Part shown: one piece after another, positions 1-8,936 of the stretch | How the letters are laid out: each line of letters starts with the position of its first letter | Numbering within the stretch: position 1 is the first letter of the stretch | Assembly: GCF_000934725.1 (NCBI RefSeq) | Contig: NZ_JYNS01000012.1 | Coordinates: 1 to 64,000 of the forward strand | Reading direction: 5' to 3' | Length of the DNA: 64,000 nt | Origin: Methyloterricola oryzae | GTDB lineage: Bacteria; Pseudomonadota; Gammaproteobacteria; Methylococcales; Methylococcaceae | Notes under the pieces: generated by a model | Told to the model about the DNA's origin: nothing | The model's input: only the letters and a program-made list of their open reading frames with translations | The model's database searches: none | Made by a program: the position numbers and the translations under genes

Positions 1-178
1 ATCTGGAGGCACTTACGCTGCCCGATTCGCGCAGCCAACGCCGCGCCAGGTTGGCGTTGATGCCGTGTGCCAGCGCGACCGCGGCAATTGAGGCACCGGG
101 CTGTCGGCAGGCGTCCACCACCTGCCGCTTGAAAGCAACGCTATGGAAGCGCCGGGTACGCTTGGGAGATGAGTCCAT
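1..178 (-). CDS. IS66-type TnpA accessory protein, partial
   Basis: The reverse strand from an ATG at 178 reads a short basic protein beginning MDSSPKRTRRFHSVAFKRQV and continuing through VDACRQPGASIAAVALAHG to the window edge. This matches the N-terminal helix-turn-helix of IS66-family TnpA (OrfA), which helps transposition but is not the DDE enzyme. No stop is reached before base 1, so the gene is cut by the window. It abuts other IS fragments, so this may be a remnant rather than an active element; the left part of the element would decide. Confidence 0.7.
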   Translation of the reverse strand, partial: MDSSPKRTRRFHSVAFKRQVVDACRQPGASIAAVALAHGINANLARRWLRESGSVSASR

Positions 179-181
179 GAA

Positions 182-210
182 AGTGTCCACTAAAAACTGA
201 AGTGGACACT
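182..210. repeat. Perfect 10-bp inverted repeat at IS junction
   Basis: AGTGTCCACT at 182-191 is mirrored by AGTGGACACT at 201-210 with a 9-base spacer. It lies exactly between the IS66-type fragment and the IS5-type fragment, so it is probably the end of an inserted element or a junction of two IS ends. Which family owns it cannot be told from this window. Confidence 0.6.
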
Positions 211-785
211 ATCTTGCGCAATCCATCGGGCGCCTTACAGATGGGATTACCGGACGGATACGATGGAACTGCTTGGCATGCGCATAACCGCCGCCCATGC
301 GCCGCAATTCCTTGCCTTCCTTAGCGAAGGTCTGCTTCAGGCTGATACCGGCGACTTTGGCTGCGGCCACCACCTTGGTCCGCGCGATTTCCAATAAGCG
401 CCTATCCACCGGGTGGTCTATCGCCTTCTCCTGCACGGTGCCTTCGACAATCACCCGCTCAAACTCGCTCGGCCGCAAGGCTTGCGAGCTCACCGCCGTC
501 TCAATCGTCGCCTTGATCAACGCCTCCACTCCAGCCTCCCCAATCGCCTGCCGGAACCGCCCCAACTGCGTCGCGTCCACGGGAAGCGCGGCTCGCAGTA
601 CTCCTGGCCATTGAGGTACTGCCAGACTACATTCTCCGACCAACGCGCCACGACCTCATCATCACTCAAGTCAAATGCGTGCTTCAGTCAGGTACAGCAA
701 CGACGCCATCAGGCGGATCGGTAAACGGGGACGCCCCGCGGCGCTGACGCCGGCCCCCACCACCTGCGCACGTGGGCCGAATAAA
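211..785 (-). pseudogene. IS5-family transposase remnant, frameshifted
   Basis: Read on the reverse strand, one frame gives GRPRLPIRLMASLLYL. A second frame gives DEVVARWSENVVWQYLNGQE (about 655-600), and a third, 643 to 211, continues with FERVIVEGTVQEKAIDHP and ends in KQFHRIRPVI. This is the order expected for an IS5-family (DUF772 plus DDE_Tnp_1) transposase, so at least two frameshifts break it. The C-terminal part after HRIRPVI is missing, and the current stop (209-211) is made by the neighbouring inverted repeat. It is a non-functional fragment. The upstream boundary near 785 is approximate. Confidence 0.75.
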
Positions 786-794
786 TCGTCGCCC

Positions 795-1740
795 TTAATG
801 TCTGCATTAATAGTTGAAATTGATTTTCTCGACCGAGCGCGGCCTGCAGAGCGATGTTGGGGGGAGTTGTGCTCGCCCCAACGCTCCAGCCAGCGACGCC
901 AGCCGAGGTAATTCTCCAGATATTTGGTGGCGACCCCATGAAACCGCTCCATCCACAGTTTGAGCCAACTGTCATACGCGTTGACATTTTGGATGTGGTA
1001 AACCCCAGCGATCACACGGATGCCAGCGGTGAGGTTGACCGGCCGGTGGGGCACGCCGAGTTTGGATGCCACGGCCCGATACACGGCAGCGCCGTCACTG
1101 CAAAGAATGACATCCTTCGCCAGGATGGCGCACAGCGGGGGTTCCATGGCGTCGGTATCCGTTCCGCTCAGCTTGAAATCGGCGGTGGCGCCGGACCGGT
1201 CACGCACCACCAAAACGGGCACCTGATCCTTGCCGGTACCCCGGCGGCGAATCTGCTTGCCACGTTGACGGGGCGGTCGGTCGAGGCGACGCTGACCCTT
1301 GCATGAGTGCGGGAAGACGGTCTCGTCGGCCTCGACAATGCCCTGCAGTTAGACGCGGGCAAGGTCAAAAACGGTGACGCCAGCGAAAGTTCGTGTTCTT
1401 GTCGACGTCACAGAGCGCAGCGCTGGCGCGCACGGTCAGGCCGTTCTTCAACGCCTCGCAGAAGGTCAGCCACAGCGACTTCAGGCGCAGGCGGGCCGAG
1501 GGTGTACCCGAAGTCGCGGTGAACGTCCCACCACAGGCGCGGCAGCGAAACCGTTGCGCCCCAGCGGTAACACCCTTCGCCGTCGGAACGCGGACAACGA
1601 GGGTGGTAAAGCTGCTCCAGCCACTGTACCGTTTCTGGCGCTGGTGGTGTCTCGCCGAGTTCCCGCCGGACGCGCTCGGCCTGGCCCTGGCTGAGATGCG
1701 GCAGCTGTTCAAACCACGTTCGAACCTCCGAGGTCTTCAT
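795..1740 (-). pseudogene. IS1595-family transposase remnant, frameshifted
   Basis: Pieces on the reverse strand are collinear with an ISXO2-like IS1595 transposase. They are an N-terminal piece starting MKTSEVRTWFEQLPHL (1740), a zinc-ribbon half RFRCRACGGTF in another frame, a helical segment FCEALKNGLTVRASAALCDV, a DDE-domain part DVILCSDGAAVYRAVA, and the C-terminal TKYLENYLGWRRWLERWG. The tail LGRENQFQLLMQT lies near 800-848 in yet another frame. Several frameshifts mean no intact enzyme. The IS5-type remnant follows directly, so the two elements are juxtaposed or one inserted at the end of the other. Confidence 0.78.
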
Positions 1741-1922
1741 GGCAATACCTTCCGCATCAACGCGTATTCATCCCTTCGACAAAAATTCCGTTTCAACGTT
1801 TAACGTCGACAGAGCCTTGATTATCGCTGGTTCGGTAATATTCACAATTTAGTTGTGAATTCTTACCAAGAAATTGGAACTTAGCTATATAGATTGACTA
1901 GCCTTTATGCGACCATCGTTGC
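1741..1922. other. AT-rich intergenic region upstream of RHS gene
   Basis: This 180-base stretch between the IS1595 remnant and the RHS gene is clearly richer in A+T than the sequence after 3.4 kb. It should hold the promoter of the RHS gene, but I cannot identify convincing -35/-10 boxes. Confidence 0.4.
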
Positions 1923-4900
1923 GTGGAATGTTATATGTACTTTATAGGGCATGATTTCATGATTATTGTCGCCGCTAGCAGATCCGAATTTAGATACGTA
2001 TTTTCTGACTCTTCAATCACAAAGCAGCGGCATCAAGCGCCAAAAGCAAAGTATCCCGTTATTTTGCTCTTGATAGCGCTTGGAACAGGCGCGACGCTAT
2101 CTTGCCTTTTTTCAGGAAAAGCGGTTGCTTCAGAAGTATCTTCACCACAGATTTATGGGTCGCCATTTAAACAGCAAGACCTACACTTTTCTACCAGTTG
2201 GTGGCCTAGTATAAGTGAGGCAATCGATGAGTGGTGGCAAACCTATCAGGCTTATTGGGGCGTTGGTCCAGGTCGGTTAAGCTGCGGCTATTCATATACG
2301 CCTAGATCAAGTGGCAACGTAGCCGGTACATTCGGTAGTGTTCTACTCACTGGCCAATGCTCCGGCGGAGGAGAAACGATCATTGGAACTCTTCAATGTA
2401 GCAAAGGTTATTCTCTTTCTGGAGCTTCCTGCATTCCGGATGGCACGCCGAAACTTGATAAAAACTTGGGGGGTGGTGCGTGTGATGGTGGCAGTCTGAC
2501 GGTTGGCAATCCTATTGCGCCAGGGATCGGAAATAAGGTTGCCATGGAAACTGACTATACCGGAACTGGCCAGTTTCCTCTGCAGCTGATCCGTGTCTAC
2601 AACAGCCGGGCCAATGGTGCCACGGGCGCCTTCGGAGCGAATTGGACGCACCCGTATGAGGCGGTCATCAGGTTCATTAATAACGCGGCTATCGTGCAAC
2701 GCCCCGATGGAAAGCGGATATTCTTCGTATTGGCTGGTGGTGTTTGGAACGCTGATTCCGATGTGCCATTCATTCTAAACCAGAAAAAAAACGCATCGGG
2801 GACCACCATCGGCTGGACTGTCGTTTCGCCGGATAATCAGCTCGAAAGCTATGATGCCGGTGGCAAGCTGCTGACGATTACCGATCAAAGTGGCGCTACG
2901 CAGACGCTGACTTATGATGCCAATAGTCGACTGACAAAAGTCACCGACCCACAAGGCCATAGTCTGACCTTTGTCTACAACAGCAACGCCCGCGTGCAAA
3001 CCATGACGGATCCATCGGGAGGCGTGTTCACCTACGGTTATGATGCCAAGTGGAACCTGACGTCAGTCACGCGGCCAGATGGCACGGTCAAATCCTACGT
3101 CTACAACGAGGCAGCGAATACCAGCAATACCATGCTCCCGAATGCCTTGACAGGCATTTATGATGGCACCGTTTCGACCGGTATCCGGTTTGCCACGTAC
3201 CAATATGACACCCAAGGGCGCGCCATCCTGAGTGTACATTCAGGCGGAGCTGAACGCACCCAGGTGGCTTACAACGCCAATGGCAGCACGGTCGTGACAG
3301 ACGCCCTGGGTGCTGCGCGGACCTATGGATTTCAAACGGTCTTGGGCGTTGTGAAGAGCACCGGCCAAACCCAACCCGCCGGTTCCGGCTGCGCCGCCAG
3401 TGCCGCCAACCTGGGCTACGATGCCAACGGCAACATCGCCAACCGCACCGATTTCAACGGTAATTCCCGCTGTTTCGCCTATGACCTGAGCCGCAACCTG
3501 GAAACCGCCCGCGTCGAGGGGCTGGCGCCGGGCAAGGCCTGTCCCGCTGATGCCGGTTCCTACAGCCCGGCTACCAACACAGTCGAGCGCAAGATCAGCC
3601 GTGCCTGGCACCCAGATCGGCGCCTGGAGGTCAAGCGCGCCGAATCCAAGAAGCTCACCCTCTGGGTCTACAACGGCCAGCCCGATCCCAGCAACGGCAA
3701 TGCGCTGGCGAGCTGCGCCCCGGCTTCCGCCCTGCTGCCGGACGGCAAGCCCATCGCCGTGCTATGCAAGCGCATCGAGCAGGCGACCACAGATACCACG
3801 GGTGCCTTAGGGCTGTCAGCCACCCTGGCCGGCCCGCCGCGCACCTGGGCCTACACCTACAACAGTCTGGGCCAAGTGCTGACGGCCGACGGCCCGCGCA
3901 CCGATGTGAGCGATGTCACCAGCTACAGCTATTACAGCGACACCACCGTCGCGCATATGCCGGGCGATCTGGCTACCCTGACCAATGCCCTGGGCCATGT
4001 CACCCACTTCACCAGCTATGACAAGCACGGCCACCTACTCAGCCTGACCGATCCCAATGGCCTGGTGGTGAGCTTTAGCTACGATGCCCGCGGGCGCCTC
4101 ACCGGCCGCACGGTGGATGGCAACACCACCGGCTATGCCTACGATGCCGCCGGCAACCTTACCCAGGTCACGTTGCCCACCCAAGAGACACTCAGCTACA
4201 CCTACGACGCGGCGCATCGCCTGACCGACATCGCCGACGCTCAGGGCAACCGCATCCACTACACCCTGGATGGCGCCGGCAACCGCACTCAGGAAGACAT
4301 CTACGATCCCGGCAATGTGCTGAGAAAGCGCCAACACCAGGTGTACGACGCGCTGTCGCGCCTCAGTCAGGACATCGGTGCGGCCCAACAGACCCAAGCC
4401 TTCGGCTACGATCCTAACGGGAATCTCACCACCCTGACCGATGCCAACGGCCATGCTCAGTAGAGCGTTTCTGACGCCCTCGACCGGCCGCTCTAGGTAA
4501 CCGATGCGCTGGCCGGCATCACCCAGTACGCCTATGACGCCCAGGGCCATGTCACGCAAGTGACCGACCCCAATAGGTTGGTGACGCAGTACCCTTATGA
4601 CGGCCTCGGCAACCGAACCCAGGAGATCAGCCCCAATACCGGCACGGCGACCTACCTCTACGACGCCGCCGGTAATCTCACCCAGAAGACCGATGCCCGC
4701 AACGTCGCCACCAGTTTTACTTATGACGCCCTGAACCGCCCAACCAGCGAGGCGTATACCGGGGTGACCCTGGGCAACATCACCCCGGTCTATGACCAAG
4801 GCGTCAATGGCCTAGACCGCCTGAGCGGGATTACCTACCCCTCCGGGCGCAAGGTCGACGACCTGCGCGACGGCGCCGGACGCATCAGCGCGGTGACCAC

Positions 4901-5115
4901 CACCGTCGGCACGACCACCAGCACCTTGGCCGGCAGCGTCGGCCATTTGCCGTTTGGCCCTCTGACTGGACTCAGCTTCGGCAACAATCGTGCCCTAAGC
5001 CGCAGTTTCGACGACGACTACCGCCTCTTCATCCAGACCGCCGGCAGCCTCCAGAGCCTGGGCTACGCTTACGATCCGGCGGGCAACCTGACTGGCGTCA
5101 CCGGCAGCAGCCAGC
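1923..5115 (+). pseudogene. RHS/YD-repeat protein, two in-frame amber stops, 3' truncated
   Basis: The frame opens at GTG 1923 (ATGs follow at 1935 and 1959). It has a hydrophobic segment near residues 44-70 (VILLLIALGTGATLSCLF) compatible with an export signal after a long N-region, then a DUF6531-like stretch (VGNPIAPGIGNKVAMETDYT). Many YD repeats follow, for example SYDARGRLTGRTVDGNTTGY. RHS proteins are large secreted or surface proteins, often delivering C-terminal toxins. The frame is interrupted by TAG at 4461-4463 and TAG at 4494-4496, after which the same frame continues with YD repeats to about 5115, where IS21 sequence takes over. Core end and any toxin tip are missing. The 5' part is AT-richer than the part after about 3350. 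The 846-residue product before the first stop could still be made. Confidence 0.85.
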
Positions 5116-5785
5116 AGACGCTCGAGGATAGCCTCGGCCAGAGTAGGATCACCCAGTGCCTAGTGCCAATGCTCGACGGGTAGCTGGCTGGTCACCACAG
5201 TGGCACGGGTTGCGTAGGGGTCATCGAGGCTTTCCAGCAGGTCCCTGCGTTGGCGATCGGTGAGGCCGCTATCCAAACCCCAGTCATCGAGTATGAGGAC
5301 ATCGATTCTTGCCAGCTGCCGCATGAGTCGGGGATAGCGGCAGTCGCCGCGGCTGATTTCCGGCTCCGTGAGTAAGCGCGGCAATCGCTGATAGAACAAC
5401 GTATACCCTTGGCGGCAGGCTTTGTGCGCCAGGGCACACACCAAGAAGGATTTGCCCACGCCGGTGGGACCGGTGACCAGAATATTGAGGTGTTCCTTGA
5501 CCCAGCGGCAGTCGGCGAGTTGTTGGATCAGGGCGCGATCCAGTTGCCGTGGCGTTTTCGGATCCAGGTCTTCGAGACTGGCGGCTTGTTTCAGCTTGGC
5601 GAAGCGCAAGCGGGTGTCGAGGCGGCGGTTTCGCGTTCCTGGATTTCCCGATCGACGAGCAGTCCAAGACGCTCCAGGAATCCAAGGCGTTCGATATCCG
5701 ATATCTGCTCCTGATCTTGCAGCGCCTTGAGCATGCCGGCGAGTTTGAGTTCGCGTAGTTGGTTGAACGTGGGATGATTCAGCAT
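5115..5785 (-). pseudogene. istB: IS21-family helper ATPase IstB, broken
   Basis: IstB is the AAA+ helper of IS21 transposition. The reverse strand starts at ATG 5785 (MLNHPTFNQLRELKLAGMLK) and runs to VDREIQERE, where a frameshift near 5637 moves to the frame reading LRFAKLKQAASLEDLDPKTP. It goes on through the Walker A motif GPTGVGKSF and Walker B-like DVLILDDWG. TAG at 5160-5162 interrupts VTSQLPVEHWH, after which ALGDPTLAEAILERL still follows in frame. Homology stops near 5115 against the RHS gene. Frameshift, nonsense codon and truncation together make it dead. Confidence 0.88.
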
Positions 5786-5797
5786 GGTCTGTGGGCC

Positions 5798-6012
5798 TCA
5801 ATGAAAGTATTCCGCACCGCGCAGGTTGTCGTGCTGCAGGCTGGGCGCGGGTGACGGTGGTACCAGGGCTTGTCCGTCGAGGCCGTGAGACAAGATGGAT
5901 TCGACCCTGCGATAGCTCAAGGCCTTGATGGCCAAGGCGCGTTGGCACGCGGCTTCCAGACGGGCGTCGCCGAAGCGCTCGCCCAGTCGCAGGATGCCGA
6001 GGTCTTTCGAAT
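5798..6012 (-). pseudogene. istA: IS21 transposase IstA, C-terminal fragment
   Basis: The reverse strand reads LGILRLGERFGDARLEAACQ, then ALAIKALSYRRVESILSHGL and ends LRGAEYFH followed by TGA at 5798-5800, twelve bases before the istB ATG. This is the usual C-terminus of IS21 IstA and its normal spacing to istB. Everything upstream, including the DDE catalytic core, is absent, so the IS21 copy is truncated at both ends (about 5115 and 6012). Confidence 0.82.
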
Positions 6013-6033
6013 TTCAACATATTGTTAAAGCTA

Positions 6034-6070
6034 AGAGCCGCGATCCATCCTAGATCGCGGCTCTATTTTT
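6034..6070 (+). terminator. Strong stem-loop terminator
   Basis: AGAGCCGCGATC (6034-6045) pairs perfectly with GATCGCGGCTCT (6053-6064) around a 7-base loop, followed by ATTTTT. The T tract is on the + side, so it would stop + strand transcription. The stem also lies just beyond the stop of the - strand gene ending at 6088 and could serve it, though the tail on that side is weaker. Confidence 0.8.
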
Positions 6071-6087
6071 CGTGGAACCTTAACAAT

Positions 6088-7893
6088 CTAATTGCAGTTC
6101 ATATTGAGAGGGCACCCGGTATTGATATAGCCATTGTGCGCTTGCAGGAGCGGCAGTATGTCTTTCGAGTAACTGATGACGGTGGACTCGGGTTGATCCC
6201 AGATAATGTAGTTTACGTGCAAGCCATTCGGATCGGTGACTCCAAAATCATATAGTCTTTCCGGAGTGACTCCACTCGCTATCACTTGCTGAACCTTTGG
6301 GTCCTGGACAGAAATCTGTAAAGGAATTCTTCCTGCATATTGGTCATAGTAGGGGGTTGCGAAAGTTTTGGAGTTCGGCATCAGATCCGGCCCTCCAACC
6401 CCAAGACCAAGCTTCTCGGCATAGGCGAACAGTTCACCGACATACGGCCCCCAACTCAGGAACTTGAAAACTTGAGTGTTCGGGAAGGCTGCGGCCAGTG
6501 CGTCCATTCCACGCTTCTCCTGATCTGCATAGCCACGAGTCGTGTAAAGCTCCATATGATCACCGGTGGTTTCCACGCCATCTTCTTCTAGGAAGATAGC
6601 CTCAAAGTTGGGTTCATTGTTGAAACGTTTGCCCAGCGCCTTGTAGAGAGCGATCAGGCGATCCTGAACCGCGGGGACCCAGCGCAGAGCTGTGCACTTT
6701 ACTCCAACATGCGACTCACCACCTTTGTAGATTGGATCACTCTTTACATAGTCCGGGACGCAGGACGGCCAATTTGACCAGAAGGTACGGTCGTTGATCT
6801 GGATCATGAGTTGCTTGTTTGCCGCTTTAGCCGCTGCCAATTCAGCCTCGATGCGGCTGAAGTCGTAGACGCCCTTTGACGGTTCCAGTTCGCGCCACTG
6901 ATGGATCACCGATACGCCCTTTAGGAAGGCATAGGGCTTCACCCGATTCAGAGACCAAGCCATATCTTTACCCCAATAGGCATTTAGATAGTGGCCAGGA
7001 TGCCATTTCTTGCCGAAAGTTGGGGCCGGTGTTGGAGTAGGGGTCGGCACCGGGGTGGGAGTGGCGGTCGTAACCGCCAGCGCTGGGCGAGAGAAGCTCG
7101 CGTTTACAACTCGTGTCGTTCCATTGGTAAAGGTAATGCGGGCTGTCAAAGTGTGAATCCCTGCTGACAGATTTGCCGCGTCGTAGGCATAAGCTGTTCC
7201 AGAAGCGGTTGTACCCGCAAAATCAAAGGGAGCTGCCCCTTCAGTTTTGATTGGCGTGCGGCTCATGGTTGAATCATCAAGATAGAACTGCACCTGTTTC
7301 ATGCTGACATCGTGTTTCGAATAGAGGTACACGTTTCCGGACACTGAGCGGCCAGCCAACGCCACTGGTGAAGTGCGGTCAGCTGAGAGGCTTAGCATTA
7401 AATCACCAGAAGTTGTGGCTACAGGCGTGGGCGTGGGCGTGGGCGTGGGCGTGGGCGTGGGCGTGGGCGTGGGCGTGGGCAACGCGGCACAATTGAATGT
7501 TGAGTTGAATATTTTATAGGTCCCGTTCGTATAGTTAACCCGGATAGTGAGATTATGTGCGCCTGCGACCAGCTTCGACGCATCGAATGGATTGGCCGCG
7601 CCAGAACTAGCAGTACCTGCGAAATCGTAAGGAGCCAAGCTTTCCGCCATAATGGGCGTACGGCTCATTTTGGGATCGTCAAGGTAAAATAATACCTGCT
7701 TCGCCCCCGTATCTTGAGTAGCGTAGATATATACATTGCCGGTGAGGTTGCGCCCATTGAGCAGCGATGCCGATGCGCGTGTTGCTGAGGCGCTTACCAT
7801 AAGGTCGGCAGCGAAGGCACCATTGGGCGTGAACGCTGAAATAACTAGCGTACTGAATGCCGTAAGAGCGAATCTTGAAGGAAGCGTGTTCAT
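6088..7893 (-). CDS. Secreted protein: two Ig-like domains, PT linkers, glycosidase-like TIM barrel
   Basis: Start at ATG 7893, preceded by GGAG seven bases upstream; the frame is open to 7926 but lacks a ribosome site there. A Sec signal peptide (MNTLPSRFALTAFSTLVI to AFAAD) is followed by two homologous beta-rich repeats of about 110 residues. Both contain a YLDD-MSRTPI motif and an ending like AGxHxLTxRxxxTNGT, and look like bacterial Ig-like carbohydrate or surface modules. Thr-Pro linkers separate them from a C-terminal domain of about 310 residues (from KKWHPGHYLNAYWGKDMAWS) resembling a glycoside-hydrolase TIM barrel, with acidic candidates in FEAIFLEEDGVE and NYIIWDQPE. Substrate is unknown. 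Base composition is AT-richer than the core genes, suggesting transfer. Confidence 0.75.
   Translation of the reverse strand: MNTLPSRFALTAFSTLVISAFTPNGAFAADLMVSASATRASASLLNGRNLTGNVYIYATQDTGAKQVLFYLDDPKMSRTPIMAESLAPYDFAGTASSGAANPFDASKLVAGAHNLTIRVNYTNGTYKIFNSTFNCAALPTPTPTPTPTPTPTPTPTPVATTSGDLMLSLSADRTSPVALAGRSVSGNVYLYSKHDVSMKQVQFYLDDSTMSRTPIKTEGAAPFDFAGTTASGTAYAYDAANLSAGIHTLTARITFTNGTTRVVNASFSRPALAVTTATPTPVPTPTPTPAPTFGKKWHPGHYLNAYWGKDMAWSLNRVKPYAFLKGVSVIHQWRELEPSKGVYDFSRIEAELAAAKAANKQLMIQINDRTFWSNWPSCVPDYVKSDPIYKGGESHVGVKCTALRWVPAVQDRLIALYKALGKRFNNEPNFEAIFLEEDGVETTGDHMELYTTRGYADQEKRGMDALAAAFPNTQVFKFLSWGPYVGELFAYAEKLGLGVGGPDLMPNSKTFATPYYDQYAGRIPLQISVQDPKVQQVIASGVTPERLYDFGVTDPNGLHVNYIIWDQPESTVISYSKDILPLLQAHNGYINTGCPLNMNCN
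7424..7480. repeat. (GGGCGT)n hexanucleotide tandem repeat
   Basis: About nine and a half uninterrupted copies of a six-base unit encode the Pro-Thr linker between the two Ig-like modules on the - strand. Because the unit is two codons, slippage would lengthen or shorten the linker without breaking the frame. Confidence 0.95.
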
Positions 7894-8418
7894 GGGTGTT
7901 CTCCTAATACTCAATGAATAAAGCAAGCATCGAGAACAAAACTCAGATTAATTGATATAGGTATTGATTTATTTCAATACTCTTATATCGATGTTTGCTT
8001 TTAATCTAACCAAGCTGTTACTTGATCTTGTGGTGATATATTAGGAATAACAGGGCTAACTTTTTGTGAATCAGCCGACAGAACAACCCTTCTACAGTTT
8101 CCAGCTTTAAAATGTGGAATACCCCGCACTTCTTGATAAAGCGCGGTATTGCCTTTACTGTTCGGCTAAAGTTTTCAAAAAATGGAAATTGGCGGCGTAA
8201 GCAGACTGCTCAGGGCGTAGTCTATTTGCCAGAGGCACGAGGTGACCTGCGGTTTCTGAGTCGTCAGGCAGCCGATGGTTTTGAAGAGGGGGCTGATGGG
8301 GTGCAACCCGCGCTTCGATCACGGATCACCTTGAGCAAGCAACCGTTCAAGCGGTGGATTAGGGTACAATCGCACTTCATCGACACAGACATCAGAGGAC
8401 AGCAATGAGGCTCACAAG
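7894..8418. other. Intergenic region without a supported gene
   Basis: These 525 bases separate the divergent 7893 and 8419 genes. They hold an AT-rich palindrome at 7961-7980 and a GC-containing stem at 8118-8150 (AATACCCCGC against GCGCGGTATT, one mismatch). A 98-codon + strand frame at 8112-8408 has no recognisable features or ribosome site and I do not accept it. Confidence 0.5.
7961..7980. promoter_or_regulatory. Palindrome upstream of secreted glycosidase-like gene
   Basis: GTATTGA and TCAATAC form a perfect 7-bp inverted repeat with a 6-base AT spacer, about 70 bases upstream of the ATG at 7893. Position and size suit a repressor or activator site in the promoter region, but no regulator is known for it. 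Confidence 0.35.
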
Positions 8419-8913
8419 ATGCCCAATTCGCTGAAAAGACGGGCATTGGCGTATTCGGGGCTGATCTTCTTACTCGCTGGCTGCTCGACAGTAAGAACTA
8501 GGACGCCGGAAGGAGAGTCCGTCACGATGACCGAAAGCGAATTCGCGACCTATGTCGAACATGTCTTCAGGCATCACAATCGGGTTTACAGCGAACTCAT
8601 CAATGAGTTGGAAATGATCGAAGAAGAGCAGAAGAGCACGCCGAGTGCCGCCCTTCTCACCGCGGAAACGTCCATGTTGAATGCCTGCCTTCCTGTGAAC
8701 GAAACCGTCTCCGCGATATCTGAGGGCCGGAACCCGGGAATGAGGACAAAAATGCAGTTGACGAATGCAGTTCCTGAGTGTGAACGGGCTACAAGGAGAG
8801 TAGAAAAGCTTATACCCGAAGACTTTTCGGAAATTTCAGGCAATCATCCAAGATCGAAGGTTGAAAGCACATTCGATCCTGATAGCGAAAAGACGACACT
8901 GCCAACGCATTAG
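8419..8913 (+). CDS. Small putative lipoprotein
   Basis: A 164-residue protein with a basic start, a hydrophobic stretch and the lipobox LLAGC near residues 18-22, so it should be a lipid-anchored periplasmic or outer-membrane protein. The rest is hydrophilic and acidic, partly helical (SELINELEMIEEEQK). I recognise no domain. It has no operon partner upstream; the next gene starts 23 bases after its stop, so the two may be cotranscribed. Confidence 0.7.
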   Translation: MPNSLKRRALAYSGLIFLLAGCSTVRTRTPEGESVTMTESEFATYVEHVFRHHNRVYSELINELEMIEEEQKSTPSAALLTAETSMLNACLPVNETVSAISEGRNPGMRTKMQLTNAVPECERATRRVEKLIPEDFSEISGNHPRSKVESTFDPDSEKTTLPTH

Positions 8914-8936
8914 GGCGAGATTGCGGGAATAGGGTT

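Noticed and set aside
4461-4496. Amber recoding or suppression in the RHS gene
   Set aside because: TAG ends other genes in this window and both changes are single-step mutations of CAG; the gene also lacks its 3' end, so decay is simpler.
7424-7480. Possible CRISPR-like repeat
   Set aside because: It is a simple six-base tandem repeat inside a coding linker, without spacers.
8112-8408. 98-codon + strand frame upstream of the lipoprotein
   Set aside because: No ribosome site, no recognisable domain, and the sequence includes a stem-loop; it looks like chance.
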